Positions 6,525 through 14,055 are shown, numbered from the stretch's first letter. The stretch is 18,137 nucleotides of DNA from Chloroflexota bacterium (GCA_024278015.1 JAJRUC010000475.1:1-18137); one strand, 5' to 3'. A program made the numbers and translations. The notes: generated from the sequence alone by a model not told the origin.

Positions 6525-6571
6525 ACAGGGAATAATGCCTGTCAGTTTAGTCTGTTTTTTGCGCGTGTCAA
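6525..6571 (-). promoter_or_regulatory. Promoter and operator-like palindrome of the decarboxylase gene
   Basis: Read on the minus strand, a perfect TTGACA (6566-6571) and TAAACT (6544-6549, 4 of 6) are 16 bases apart. ACAGG-8-CCTGT (6525-6542) is a perfect palindrome that would cover the transcription start. That placement suits a repressor site. The boxes also overlap the leader of the divergent gene, so both genes might respond to the same protein. Confidence 0.6.
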
Positions 6572-6580
6572 GGAGAAATA

Positions 6581-7357
6581 ATGACCGAATCCATTATTTT
6601 GCTGGTTGATGACCTGATATTCGGCTCAAAACTGGAGGCGCTGGCGCGGCAGGCGGGCTACGCCCCCCACGTTGCCTCCGATGAAGCTGCGCTGGCCAAG
6701 TTGATGGTCAAAGCGCCGGGGCTGGTGCTGGTCGATTTGCGCGGCCTGCCCCACTGGGAACGGCTGGTTCGGTTTTTGAAGGGGCCGGGCAAAAAGAACG
6801 ACCACGTGCCGGTGCTGGGCTTCGGGCCGCACGGCGACCTGGCCCTGCGAGAGCGGGCGCTGGCCGCCGGCTGCGCCGCCGTGGTGGGCCGCTCGGCCAT
6901 TGTGGGCAATTTGCCCGGCCTCATTAAAAAGCACGCATGGCGCATCAACCCGGCCCTGTGCGCCGAACCGCTGCCCGTGCTGGTACAACAGGGCATTGAG
7001 CAATTTAACGCCGGTAAATTTTACCGCTGTCACGAAACGCTGGAAGATGCGTGGAACGCCGAACCGCGCCCGGTGCGAATTTTGTATCAGGGGATTTTGC
7101 AAATTGCGGTGGGCTATTTTCATATCACCCAACAAAACTGGCGCGGCGCGGTGAAGGTGCTGGAACGGGGCCTCCCCAAAACGGCCCGCTTCCAGCCGCG
7201 CTGCCGGGGTATTGATGTGGCGGGGCTGGTGGCTCAGGCCCAGGCTGTTTACGATGAACTGGTGATACTTGGGCCGGAGCGCATTACCGCCTTTGATAAG
7301 CGGTTGTTGGGGCAAATTTCGGTTGATGAGCAGGGTTGCGCTGACATAGCCGGCTGA
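6581..7357 (+). CDS. Degenerate receiver domain fused to DUF309
   Basis: Residues ~1-118 resemble a response-regulator receiver: ILLVDD (D10, D11) at strand 1 and LVLVDL (D52) at the phospho-acceptor site. However the Thr/Ser and Lys switch positions are replaced (LGFGPHG and VVGRSAI), so signalling by phosphorylation is doubtful. Residues ~130-215 match DUF309: QQGIEQFNAGKFYRCHETLEDAW, quoted here only in spirit, with HExLExxW at H151, E152, L154, E155 and W158, followed by RILYQGILQIAVGYFH. DUF309 is a helical domain of unknown biochemistry, possibly metal-binding through the His/Glu motif. AAGGAG (6570-6575) precedes ATG 6581. It is divergent from the decarboxylase and convergent with trpB2. 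Confidence 0.75.
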   Translation: MTESIILLVDDLIFGSKLEALARQAGYAPHVASDEAALAKLMVKAPGLVLVDLRGLPHWERLVRFLKGPGKKNDHVPVLGFGPHGDLALRERALAAGCAAVVGRSAIVGNLPGLIKKHAWRINPALCAEPLPVLVQQGIEQFNAGKFYRCHETLEDAWNAEPRPVRILYQGILQIAVGYFHITQQNWRGAVKVLERGLPKTARFQPRCRGIDVAGLVAQAQAVYDELVILGPERITAFDKRLLGQISVDEQGCADIAG

Positions 7358-7398
7358 ATTTGCGCTTCATGGCGCACCCCCCCCGCCGCCTTCAGCGT

Positions 7399-7435
7399 CT
7401 CCCCCCCCTGGCAGGGGGAGGGTTGGGGAGAGGGT
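7399..7435. repeat. GC-rich palindromic intergenic element, copy 1
   Basis: CTCCCCC (7399-7405) and GGGGGAG (7414-7420) form a hairpin, followed by GGTTGGGGAGAGGG. It sits between the convergent ends of the DUF309 and trpB2 genes and may double as a bidirectional transcription stop. Similar pyrimidine/purine-skewed palindromes occur at 10389 and 12550. The related C-rich tract at 7377-7384 is adjacent. Confidence 0.55.
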
Positions 7436-7484
7436 CAACTTGACCTTCATTCAAAATCCATCACCAACGCTTGCCCGACGATAA

Positions 7485-8843
7485 CTACCCGACGCCGGGC
7501 AATCCGGCCAACGCCATAGTAATCTCTTCGGCGGGATAGTCGTAATCCTGCAATTTACCGGCCTGATAATCCATGTAAGCCTGCATATCAAAATGACCAT
7601 GCCCGGACAGATTGAAGACAATGCTTTGGCTGACGCCCTCTGCCTTGCAACGCAGGGCTTCGGCGATGACCTGGGCCACGGCGTGGTTCGATTCCGGGGC
7701 GGGGATGATGCCTTCGGCGCGGGCAAACTGCAAGCCGGCGGCAAAAGCGTCCAGTTGATGCACCGCCGTGGCTTCAATCTGACCCAAATCAAGCAGATGA
7801 CTGACCAGCGGGGCCATGCCATGATAGCGCAAGCCACCGGCGTGAATACTGGGCGGAATGAAGGTGCTGCCCAGGGTGTGCATTTTAACCATCGGAGTCA
7901 GGTGGGCGGTATCGCCGAAATCGTAGGCGTACTGGCCGCGCGTCAGGGTGGGGCAGGCCGCCGGTTCAACGGCAACAATGCGCGTGTCGGCTTCGCCGCG
8001 CATTTTTTTGCCGGCAAAAGGGAAGGCCAGGCCGGCAAAATTGGAGCCGCCGCCCGCGCAGGCGATGACAATATCGGGGTAGTCGTCGGCCAGGGCAAAT
8101 TGTTCCAGCGCTTCCTGCCCAATGACCGTTTGATGCAGCAGCACGTGGTTCAGCACACTGCCCAGGCTGTATTTGGTATCGGCATGGGTGGCGGCCACTT
8201 CCACGGCCTCGGAAATGGCAATGCCCAGCGAGCCGGTTGAATCAGGGTGTTCGGCCAAAATGGCCCGGCCGGCGTTGGTTTCGGGGCTGGGGCTGGGGGT
8301 GACGGAGGCGCCGTAGGCTTCAATCAGGCCGCGCCGGTACGGTTTTTGCTCGTAGCTGACCCGCACCATAAACACTTTACATTCCATACCGAAGAACGCG
8401 CAGGCCATCGCCAGCGAAGACCCCCATTGCCCGGCCCCCGTTTCAGTGACCAGCTTGGTTATCCCTTCTTCTTTATTATAAAAAGCCTGGGCCACCGCCG
8501 TATTGGGTTTGTGCGAACCCGCCGGGCTAACCCCTTCGTATTTATAATAGATGCGAGCCGGGGTATCGAGCATGGCTTCCAGCCGCCGCGCCCGAAACAG
8601 GGGCGTGGGCCGCCATTGTCGATACACATCCCGCACCGGGGCCGGAATTTCGATGTACTGCTCGGCGCTGACCTCTTGCATAATCAGGGCCATCGGAAAC
8701 AGGGGGGCCAGGTCGTCCGGGCCGATGGGTTGGCCGGTGCCCGGATGCAATGTCGGCGGGACAGGCCTGGGTAAATCAGCCTGAATATTGTACCAGGCCG
8801 TGGGGATACGGTCTTCGGGCAACAGGTATTTGATAGTACTCAT
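7485..8843 (-). CDS. trpB2: Tryptophan synthase beta-like enzyme, TrpB2 type
   Basis: The protein has 452 residues, the length of the TrpB2 subfamily; TrpB1 is about 400. It shows the long N-terminal extension (MSTIKYLLPEDRIPTAWYNI) and EIPAPVRDVYRQWRPTPLFR typical of TrpB2. The PLP lysine is K112 in GSHKPNTA, the catalytic Glu lies in TETGAGQWG (~133-141) and the phosphate loop is GGGSN. TrpB2 condenses indole with L-serine (or O-phosphoserine) and often works without TrpA; no trpA or other trp gene is seen here. The start is MSTIKY at 8843, preceded by AAGGAG; an extension to 8969 has no family match. It has its own promoter and is separated from metY by a palindromic repeat. Confidence 0.92.
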   Translation of the reverse strand: MSTIKYLLPEDRIPTAWYNIQADLPRPVPPTLHPGTGQPIGPDDLAPLFPMALIMQEVSAEQYIEIPAPVRDVYRQWRPTPLFRARRLEAMLDTPARIYYKYEGVSPAGSHKPNTAVAQAFYNKEEGITKLVTETGAGQWGSSLAMACAFFGMECKVFMVRVSYEQKPYRRGLIEAYGASVTPSPSPETNAGRAILAEHPDSTGSLGIAISEAVEVAATHADTKYSLGSVLNHVLLHQTVIGQEALEQFALADDYPDIVIACAGGGSNFAGLAFPFAGKKMRGEADTRIVAVEPAACPTLTRGQYAYDFGDTAHLTPMVKMHTLGSTFIPPSIHAGGLRYHGMAPLVSHLLDLGQIEATAVHQLDAFAAGLQFARAEGIIPAPESNHAVAQVIAEALRCKAEGVSQSIVFNLSGHGHFDMQAYMDYQAGKLQDYDYPAEEITMALAGLPGVG

Positions 8844-8879
8844 AACGTCTCCTTCGCTTGTAATTATTTGGATGGCAGA

Positions 8880-8908
8880 AGTATAGCATAGCAGTGTATC
8901 GCCGTCAA
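8880..8908 (-). promoter_or_regulatory. Promoter of trpB2
   Basis: On the minus strand TTGACG (8903-8908) and TATACT (8880-8885) are separated by exactly 17 bases, near-consensus sigma-70. The predicted start is about 30 bases before the ATG at 8843. This rules out any need for read-through from metY. Confidence 0.75.
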
Positions 8909-8991
8909 TCGAAATTTTTGGCCGGCAACCTTCCGGGGCGACGGCAGTAATTCCAAACGCAAAATGCAAGGTTTTTCGTATCCATACAGCG

Positions 8992-9082
8992 TGTCATTGC
9001 GAGCGCAACGAGCGTAGCCCGCAGGGCTGAAGCAATTGCCGCCGGATAAACCGGCGATTGCTTCGCTGCGCCTGGAATGACA
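8992..9082. repeat. Imperfect 91-bp palindromic repeat element
   Basis: The ends TGTCATT (8992-8998) and AATGACA (9076-9082) are exact inverted copies. Inside, GCGAGCGCAACGAGCG on the left faces CTTCGCTGCGCC on the right, and CAATTGCCGCCGG faces CCGGCGATTG around 9032-9060. Elements of this kind (TCATTGCGAGC...GCAATGACA type) are known as dispersed intergenic repeats in many bacterial genomes. It begins 3 bases after the stop of metY and may fold strongly enough to protect or end that transcript. Confidence 0.65.
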
Positions 9083-9084
9083 TC

Positions 9085-10362
9085 TTATCCCGCCGAAACA
9101 GCCAGCGCCTGCTCCAGGTCGGCGAGGATGTCATCGATGTGTTCAATGCCCACGCACAACCGAATCATATCGGGCCTGACCCCGGCGGATTCCAGGGCGG
9201 CGGCATCCAGTTGGCGATGGGTGGTTGAGGCCGGATGCGCGGCCAGCGATTTGGCGTCGCCGATATTGACCAACCGCTTGAACAGCTTGAGAGCATCGTA
9301 AAAACGCACCCCGGCCTCAAAACCGCCGTCAATGCCGAAGGATAACAGGCCCGACGGTTTGCCGCCGGTGTATTTTTGGGCCAGGTCGTAATACGGCGAT
9401 GTGGGCAGACCGCCGTAGCTGACCCAGGCCACATCGGGATGTTGCTTAAGATACCGGGCCACGGCCAGGGCGTTATCGCAATGACGTTCCATGCGCAGGG
9501 CCAGGGTTTCAATGCCCTGCAAAATCAAAAAGGCGTTCAGGGGGCTGATGGCCGCGCCGGTGTTTCGCAGGGGGACGGTGCGGGCGCGGGCGATGAAGGC
9601 TGCCGGCCCCATCGCTTCGGTGTAAACCACGCCGTGGTACGATGGCTCCGGCGTGTTGAGCATGGGGAATCGGTCCGGGTGGTCCGCCCACGGGAATTTA
9701 CCGGAATCGACGATGAGGCCGCCCAGCGAATTGCCGTGCCCGCCCATATATTTGGTCAGCGAATGAACCACAATATCCGCCCCGTAGTCAATCGGTTTGA
9801 TGAGGATGGGCGTAGCCACGGTGTTATCCACAATCACCGGCACGCCGTGTTGATGGGCCATAGCGGCAATGGCTTCAATATCGATGATATTGCCCGCCGG
9901 GTTGCCGATAGTTTCGCAGTAGACGGCGACAGTTTTGTCGTCAATCAGGGCTTCCAGACCGGCGGGCCGGTCATCCGGGGCAAAGCGCACGTCGATGCCC
10001 TGTTTGGGAAACATATGGGCAAACAGGGTGTACGTTCCACCGTACAGCAGCGGCACGGAAACAATATTACTGCCTTGTTCGGCAATGGTTAAAATGGCGT
10101 AATTCACCGCCGCGCTGCCCGCGCTGAGAGCCAACCCGGCCAAACCGCCTTCCAGTTCGGCTACCCGCTTTTCCAGCACATCGGCGGTGGGGTTCATGAT
10201 GCGGGTGTAGATGTTCCCCGGCACGGCCAGGTTAAACAGGTCGGCTCCGTGTTGGGCGTTATCAAACTCATAGGCCACCGTCTGATAAATTGGCACAGCC
10301 ACCGCTTTGGTGGTGGGGTCGGTTTGGTATCCGCCGTGAACGGCAATCGTTTCAGCTTTCAT
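9085..10362 (-). CDS. metY: O-acetylhomoserine sulfhydrylase (MetY)
   Basis: This 425-residue enzyme of the Cys/Met metabolism PLP family has the length expected for MetY (about 425-430, longer than MetB/MetC). It uses O-acetylhomoserine and sulfide to make homocysteine. The start MKAETIAVHGGY and IYTRIMNPTADVLEKR are typical; K204 in HSLTKYMGGHG binds PLP and D179 (VDNTVATP) pairs with the ring nitrogen. The insertion around residues 218-260 (FPMLNTPEPSYHGVVY) separates MetY from MetB. A GGAG stretch (AGAGGAG on the minus strand) precedes the start. It lies 110 bases downstream of metA on the same strand and was probably co-transcribed with it. Confidence 0.92.
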   Translation of the reverse strand: MKAETIAVHGGYQTDPTTKAVAVPIYQTVAYEFDNAQHGADLFNLAVPGNIYTRIMNPTADVLEKRVAELEGGLAGLALSAGSAAVNYAILTIAEQGSNIVSVPLLYGGTYTLFAHMFPKQGIDVRFAPDDRPAGLEALIDDKTVAVYCETIGNPAGNIIDIEAIAAMAHQHGVPVIVDNTVATPILIKPIDYGADIVVHSLTKYMGGHGNSLGGLIVDSGKFPWADHPDRFPMLNTPEPSYHGVVYTEAMGPAAFIARARTVPLRNTGAAISPLNAFLILQGIETLALRMERHCDNALAVARYLKQHPDVAWVSYGGLPTSPYYDLAQKYTGGKPSGLLSFGIDGGFEAGVRFYDALKLFKRLVNIGDAKSLAAHPASTTHRQLDAAALESAGVRPDMIRLCVGIEHIDDILADLEQALAVSAG

Positions 10363-10388
10363 CCGGTTACACTCCTCTTTGAAAATAG

Positions 10389-10451
10389 CCCCCTCCCCTG
10401 CCCCCCTTGTGAGGGAGATGCGCAGCGGTCGCCACAGGCGAGGGGTGGGGG
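10389..10451. repeat. 63-bp GC-rich palindromic intergenic element, copy 2
   Basis: CCCCCTCCCCTGCC at the left end faces GGCGAGGGGTGGGGG at the right; the arms match at about 12 of 14 positions. The centre holds CTTGTGAGGGAGATGCGCAG. The element fills most of the metA-metY gap, so it would be transcribed as a long hairpin inside that operon and could change the ratio of the two products. It resembles copies at 7399 and 12550 in base skew. Confidence 0.6.
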
Positions 10452-10472
10452 TTGTTGGTTTCGGGACCGCGG

Positions 10473-11546
10473 CTAAACTCTTTTATTCAATCCAAGCGGG
10501 TCGTCGGGATTAATGCCGGGCACAAAAGGTTTTTTGCGGTCCACATTGGTCAGTTGATACACCAGCCCCAGCCAGTTGTTGATGATGCCTTTGGCCGTAT
10601 CTCGCCAGGTGTTATCCAGACAGGGTTCAATCTCTTTTTCCGGAAAAGGGGGCGCGGGCCGGCCCTGTTTCAGGGCAGCGACGGCTGTTTGATGATAGCT
10701 GTCGGCGATGGCCGCCGCCTCCGGCGAAAAGTAATGCTCCGGGCAGGGGGGATAATCATCCCGCTCGCCGGCGACGAAACGCGACACCTCTCGCTTGTAT
10801 TCCTTCAGCAAACTGTTGCGGTCGTATTCAGGATGCCCCTGAAAATACACAATCCGCAGCCGGTCCGGGCTGACGGCAATATGCACTCCGGCTTCCCGGC
10901 TTTCCACCAGAATCTTCAACCCGGCCGCCTCAAATTGTTGGCGGGACACGCCGTTATAGCGGGAATGGGGCACGTCGAAACGGGTGTTGACATCCAGCAA
11001 CAGGGGGTGTTCCTGCATAACGCGATGGTTGTAAACGCCCCACCGTTTGCCGGGCAAACGCCGGCGGCTAATGCCGTAAAAATGTTTGACCAAAGCGTGC
11101 GTCGCCAGACAGGAACATAAAATTGAGGTGGTATTTTCTGTGGCCCAGCCGACAACCGCTTGCAACGGCTGCCAAAACGGCTCCTGCTCCAGCTCCGGAT
11201 TGGCAATGTTCGCGCCGGTGATGATAAGCGCGTCCAGGCCTTCTTGCCTGAGCTGCTCAAAAGAGGTGTAGTACCTGTCGATGTATTGTTGCGTTTTTGC
11301 ATCCCTGAGCAGGCCGGGAATGGAAAAAGGATGCACAAAAAACTGGACAATCTGGTTCGAGCTACCCACCAGACGCATAAACTGGTGTTCCGTCACCCGA
11401 AAGGCGGCATCGGGCATCATGTTCAAAAAACCGATGTGCAATTCCCGAATATCCTGATGCAGGGCCTGACCCAGCGTCAGCACGTCCTGACCGTGTTCCC
11501 GCAAGCGGTCAAAGGTGGGCAAGGGGGTATGAGCGACTAAAGGCAT
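10473..11546 (-). CDS. metA: Homoserine O-acyltransferase, MetA family
   Basis: MetA activates homoserine as O-acyl-homoserine, the first step of methionine synthesis. The catalytic triad of the family is visible: the Cys in CSCLATHAL (second Cys) and H and E of FQGHPEYD. The start is set at 11546 (MPLVAHTPLP) because AGGTGA is 8 bases before it and MetA proteins begin this way; a start at 11567 would lie inside a palindrome and lacks such a site. The product is 357 residues, longer than E. coli MetA (309), with extra C-terminal sequence. At the position that distinguishes succinyl (Gly) from acetyl (Glu) users, TGANIA has Ala, so the acyl donor is unclear. The metY neighbour favours acetyl. 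Confidence 0.9.
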   Translation of the reverse strand: MPLVAHTPLPTFDRLREHGQDVLTLGQALHQDIRELHIGFLNMMPDAAFRVTEHQFMRLVGSSNQIVQFFVHPFSIPGLLRDAKTQQYIDRYYTSFEQLRQEGLDALIITGANIANPELEQEPFWQPLQAVVGWATENTTSILCSCLATHALVKHFYGISRRRLPGKRWGVYNHRVMQEHPLLLDVNTRFDVPHSRYNGVSRQQFEAAGLKILVESREAGVHIAVSPDRLRIVYFQGHPEYDRNSLLKEYKREVSRFVAGERDDYPPCPEHYFSPEAAAIADSYHQTAVAALKQGRPAPPFPEKEIEPCLDNTWRDTAKGIINNWLGLVYQLTNVDRKKPFVPGINPDDPLGLNKRV

Positions 11547-11556
11547 AAGTTGTTCA

Positions 11557-11579
11557 CCTGATTGCATGAAATAATCAGG
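11557..11579. promoter_or_regulatory. Perfect palindrome at the metA start region
   Basis: CCTGATT (11557-11563) and AATCAGG (11573-11579) are exact inverted copies around a 9-base centre. On the minus strand the second arm runs into the AGGTGA ribosome-binding site of metA, and the first arm is at the predicted transcription start. It may be a repressor site, or, if the start is a few bases earlier than predicted, a hairpin that hides the ribosome-binding site. Confidence 0.55.
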
Positions 11580-11583
11580 AGAG

Positions 11584-11611
11584 ATTGTAGTCTCAATTGA
11601 TTATTTCGCAA
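11584..11611 (-). promoter_or_regulatory. Promoter of the metA-metY operon
   Basis: On the minus strand TTGCGA (11606-11611) and TACAAT (11584-11589, 5 of 6) are 16 bases apart. The predicted start near 11577 falls within the palindrome at 11557-11579, and the leader before the ATG at 11546 would be only about 30 bases, too short for a known SAM riboswitch. Confidence 0.6.
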
Positions 11612-11701
11612 GTGGCAATTTCTCGCGTTCCGGCCTTGCCGTCAGTTTGGCGTCAAGGGTTTGTCTGTTGGAAGGAAAGTGTTGTTTTTCTTAAATTGTA
11701 G

Positions 11702-11707
11702 TATAAT
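11702..11707 (+). promoter_or_regulatory. -10 box of the nitroreductase promoter
   Basis: A perfect TATAAT lies 61 bases before the chosen start at 11768. A T-rich TTGTTT (11682-11687) is upstream but only 14 bases away, so the -35 box is uncertain. An ATG at 11714 lies at the expected transcription start and is therefore an unlikely translation start. Confidence 0.5.
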
Positions 11708-11767
11708 TTCAGTATGATGCGCTGTTTGCAATATTCACCTGCCGCTTTTAGCCAAAGGAATCAAACC

Positions 11768-12532
11768 ATGAACCCAACACTGCAACTCATCCACCGGCGA
11801 CGCTCCGTCAGCGCGTATGAAGACAGGCCCATCGAGCGCCCGGTCATCGACGCCATCATCGGCGCGGCCATGCGCGCCCCGACGGCGGGCAACATGATGC
11901 TCTATTCAATTATCGAAATTGACGACCGGACCCTCAAAAACAAGCTGGCCGAATCGTGCGATAACCAACCCTTCATTGCCAAAGCGCCCCTGGTTTTGCT
12001 CTTTGTGGCCGATTATCAACGCTGGTTTGATTTTTTCGAAGCCTCGGATGTGGCCGGCTACTGCAAAGCGCACCACCAACCGATGCGCCGTCCGCAAGAA
12101 GGCGATTTGATGCTGGCCTGCTGCGACGCGCTCATTGCCGCCCAAACCGCCGCCATCGCCGCCGAATCGCTGGGCATCGGCTCGTGCTACATCGGCGATA
12201 TTATGGAAAACCACAACTATCACCGGGAGTTGCTGCACCTGCCGCGCTACACCTTCCCCATCACCCTGCTGTGTTTCGGCTACCCCAAAGAAGCGCCGGG
12301 CCACAAACTCCGGCCCCGGTTTCCGCAAGCAAGCATCCATTTCACGAATGGCTATCGCCGCCTTGATAAAGCTGAACTGGACGACATGTTCCGCGACAGA
12401 GACCCCAAACACTACGTGAACGAGGCGGCCAACGTGGGCCAGCATTTTTACGCCCGGAAATTTTCGGCGGATTACAGCGTGGAAATGAGCCGCTCGGTGA
12501 AAGAAGCCATCCGGCGCTGGACGGAAGGCTGA
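11768..12532 (+). CDS. Nitroreductase family protein
   Basis: The 254-residue product is a likely FMN-dependent NAD(P)H oxidoreductase of the nitroreductase superfamily. Visible features are the N-terminal RRRSVSAYEDRPI (FMN phosphate-binding Arg/Ser), APTAGNMMLYSII (residues ~38-50), AAQTAAIAAESLGIGSCYIGD (quoted in part, FMN-side helix and loop) and CFGYPKEAPGHKLRPR near residue 180. The C-terminal ~40 residues are a helical extension, as in the NfsA/FRP-like branch. The substrate cannot be predicted. The start at 11768 (MNPTLQLIHRRR) has AAAGGAA upstream and matches the family's N terminus better than the longer reading from 11714. It converges with uxaC. Confidence 0.85.
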   Translation: MNPTLQLIHRRRSVSAYEDRPIERPVIDAIIGAAMRAPTAGNMMLYSIIEIDDRTLKNKLAESCDNQPFIAKAPLVLLFVADYQRWFDFFEASDVAGYCKAHHQPMRRPQEGDLMLACCDALIAAQTAAIAAESLGIGSCYIGDIMENHNYHRELLHLPRYTFPITLLCFGYPKEAPGHKLRPRFPQASIHFTNGYRRLDKAELDDMFRDRDPKHYVNEAANVGQHFYARKFSADYSVEMSRSVKEAIRRWTEG

Positions 12533-12549
12533 ATGGCGTTTTGACCCCC

Positions 12550-12580
12550 TCCCTGGCCCTCCCCCGGACCGGGGCAGGGA
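12550..12580. repeat. GC-rich palindromic intergenic element, copy 3
   Basis: TCCCTG (12550-12555) and CAGGGA (12575-12580) form the outer arms; CCCC (12562-12565) and GGGG (12571-12574) form an inner stem. It occupies the 58-base gap between the convergent stops of the nitroreductase and uxaC genes and may act as a two-way transcription stop. Its base skew resembles copies 1 and 2. Confidence 0.5.
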
Positions 12581-12590
12581 ACATCGCCCG

Positions 12591-14018
12591 TCAATCCAAT
12601 TTATAGGCCCGCTTCGCCAGCCGATAAGCCAAATCGTGCGCCATCTCGCGCGCGTCTTCCATATCGACCACGCCGCGCAATACCAGTCCGGCCACCCAGT
12701 TGCAGGTCACGCGCCGCCAGACATCGTGCCGGATGGGGATAGACGGAAAGGCTCTGGTATCTTCATTGAAGCCGGCCAGGTTTTGCAAACCGGCGGTCTC
12801 GGCCACGTAATCCAGATAACGCCGGATGCCGGTCAGGCTATCGTAATACCACCAGGGCGGCCCCAGCCGCAAGGCGGGATAGTGCCCGGCCAGCGGAGCC
12901 AGTTCGCGGGCCAGCGTGCCTTCATCCAGCGAAAACACAATCAGCCGGAAACCGGGATGATTGCCGTATTTGTTCAGCAGAGGTCGCAGATTTTGGGTAA
13001 AGTTGTTGCGCAAGGGAATATCTCCCCCGGCGTCGCGCCCAAATCGCTCAAAAATATAATCGTTGTGGTTACGGACAATGCCGGTGTGCAATTGCATCAC
13101 CAGCCCGTCTTCAACGCTCATGCGGGCCATTTCCATGAACATGTGGCCCGTAAATTGAACAGCGTCAGCGGCGGTGTGTTGGCCCTTAAGCGCCCGCCGG
13201 AAGATGGTTTCCGCTTCACGGGCGGAAAGCTCGATGGTGTACGCGGTTTCGGCGGAATGGTCGCCGGCGGTGGCGCCCATCTCTTTGAAGAAGGCCCGCC
13301 GGTTTTCCAACGCCTGAATGAAGCCGGCGTAGTTCGTAATATCGATGCTACTGGCTTGGCTCAAGCAGGCGATGTTCGCCAGCCAGCCGGGCGTGTTGAG
13401 GTTAATCAGGTCATCGGGCCGGAAGGTGGGGATAACCCGGCCCGGCCAGCCCGATTCCCGGATGGCCCGATGGTGGGCCAGGCTGTCGGTGGCGCTGTCG
13501 GTGGTTGCCAGCACCTCAATGTTGAATTGCTCAAACAATCGCCGGGGCCGAAACTCCGGCCTATCCAAACACGCGCTGATGTGGTCGAAGATGTCTTGCG
13601 CGGAATCAGCGGTCAGTTTTTCGTCCACGCCAAACACCTGAACCAACTCTTGCGTAATCCACAGGCCGGTGGGCGTCCCCCGAAACAGGTAGAAATTTTC
13701 GGCGAAAAGCTGCCAAATCTTCCGATGGTCCTGCTCCACGGTCAGGCCGTCTGCGCCGGGAATGCCCAGCTTTTCCATTGGAATACCCTGCGAATAGAGC
13801 ATCCGAAAAACATAGTGGTCCGGGATAAAGAGCAAATCGGCGGGCGAGCCGAACTGGTAATCCGGGTCGCTCAGCAAGCGGGGGTCAACGTGACCGTGCG
13901 GGCAAATCAGGGGCAAGTTCGCCACCTGATTGTACAGCGTTTGGGCAATCTCTTTTTGAGCGGGGTCCGGCCCCAAATAGCGGTCTGCCGGCAGGGTAAT
14001 TTTGGCGCGGAGAGACAT
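12591..14018 (-). CDS. uxaC: Glucuronate isomerase (uronate isomerase)
   Basis: The 475-residue product has the length and order of motifs of UxaC, an amidohydrolase-fold enzyme interconverting D-glucuronate/D-fructuronate and D-galacturonate/D-tagaturonate. Visible are PLICPHGHVDPRLL (metal-binding H41 and H43), FDHISACLDRPEFRPR, VLATTDSATD, RVIPTFRPD, LQLHTG-type MQLHTGIVRNHN, and PIRHDVWRRVTCNWV at the C-terminal end. The start is at 14018 (MSLRAKITL) because AAAGGAC precedes it; the frame continues upstream to 14138 but the extra 40 residues look unlike the family. No other hexuronate genes are adjacent, so it stands alone here. An extended -10 promoter and a leader hairpin lie upstream. 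Confidence 0.92.
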   Translation of the reverse strand: MSLRAKITLPADRYLGPDPAQKEIAQTLYNQVANLPLICPHGHVDPRLLSDPDYQFGSPADLLFIPDHYVFRMLYSQGIPMEKLGIPGADGLTVEQDHRKIWQLFAENFYLFRGTPTGLWITQELVQVFGVDEKLTADSAQDIFDHISACLDRPEFRPRRLFEQFNIEVLATTDSATDSLAHHRAIRESGWPGRVIPTFRPDDLINLNTPGWLANIACLSQASSIDITNYAGFIQALENRRAFFKEMGATAGDHSAETAYTIELSAREAETIFRRALKGQHTAADAVQFTGHMFMEMARMSVEDGLVMQLHTGIVRNHNDYIFERFGRDAGGDIPLRNNFTQNLRPLLNKYGNHPGFRLIVFSLDEGTLARELAPLAGHYPALRLGPPWWYYDSLTGIRRYLDYVAETAGLQNLAGFNEDTRAFPSIPIRHDVWRRVTCNWVAGLVLRGVVDMEDAREMAHDLAYRLAKRAYKLD

Positions 14019-14055
14019 AGCAATGTCCTTTCTCGGTTGGCATGGTCTGCAACAG

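Noticed and set aside
11547..11583. SAM riboswitch upstream of metA
   Set aside because: Only about 30 bases of leader exist and none of the multi-helix S-box or SAM-II features is visible; a simple palindrome explains the structure.
11714..11767. Longer N terminus for the nitroreductase from ATG 11714
   Set aside because: That ATG lies at the expected transcription start just after TATAAT, and the extra 18 residues do not fit the family; the start at 11768 has a ribosome-binding site.
7365..12580. CRISPR array or tandem repeats
   Set aside because: The repeated C-rich and G-rich pieces are single palindromes far apart, without regular spacing or spacers, and no cas genes are present.
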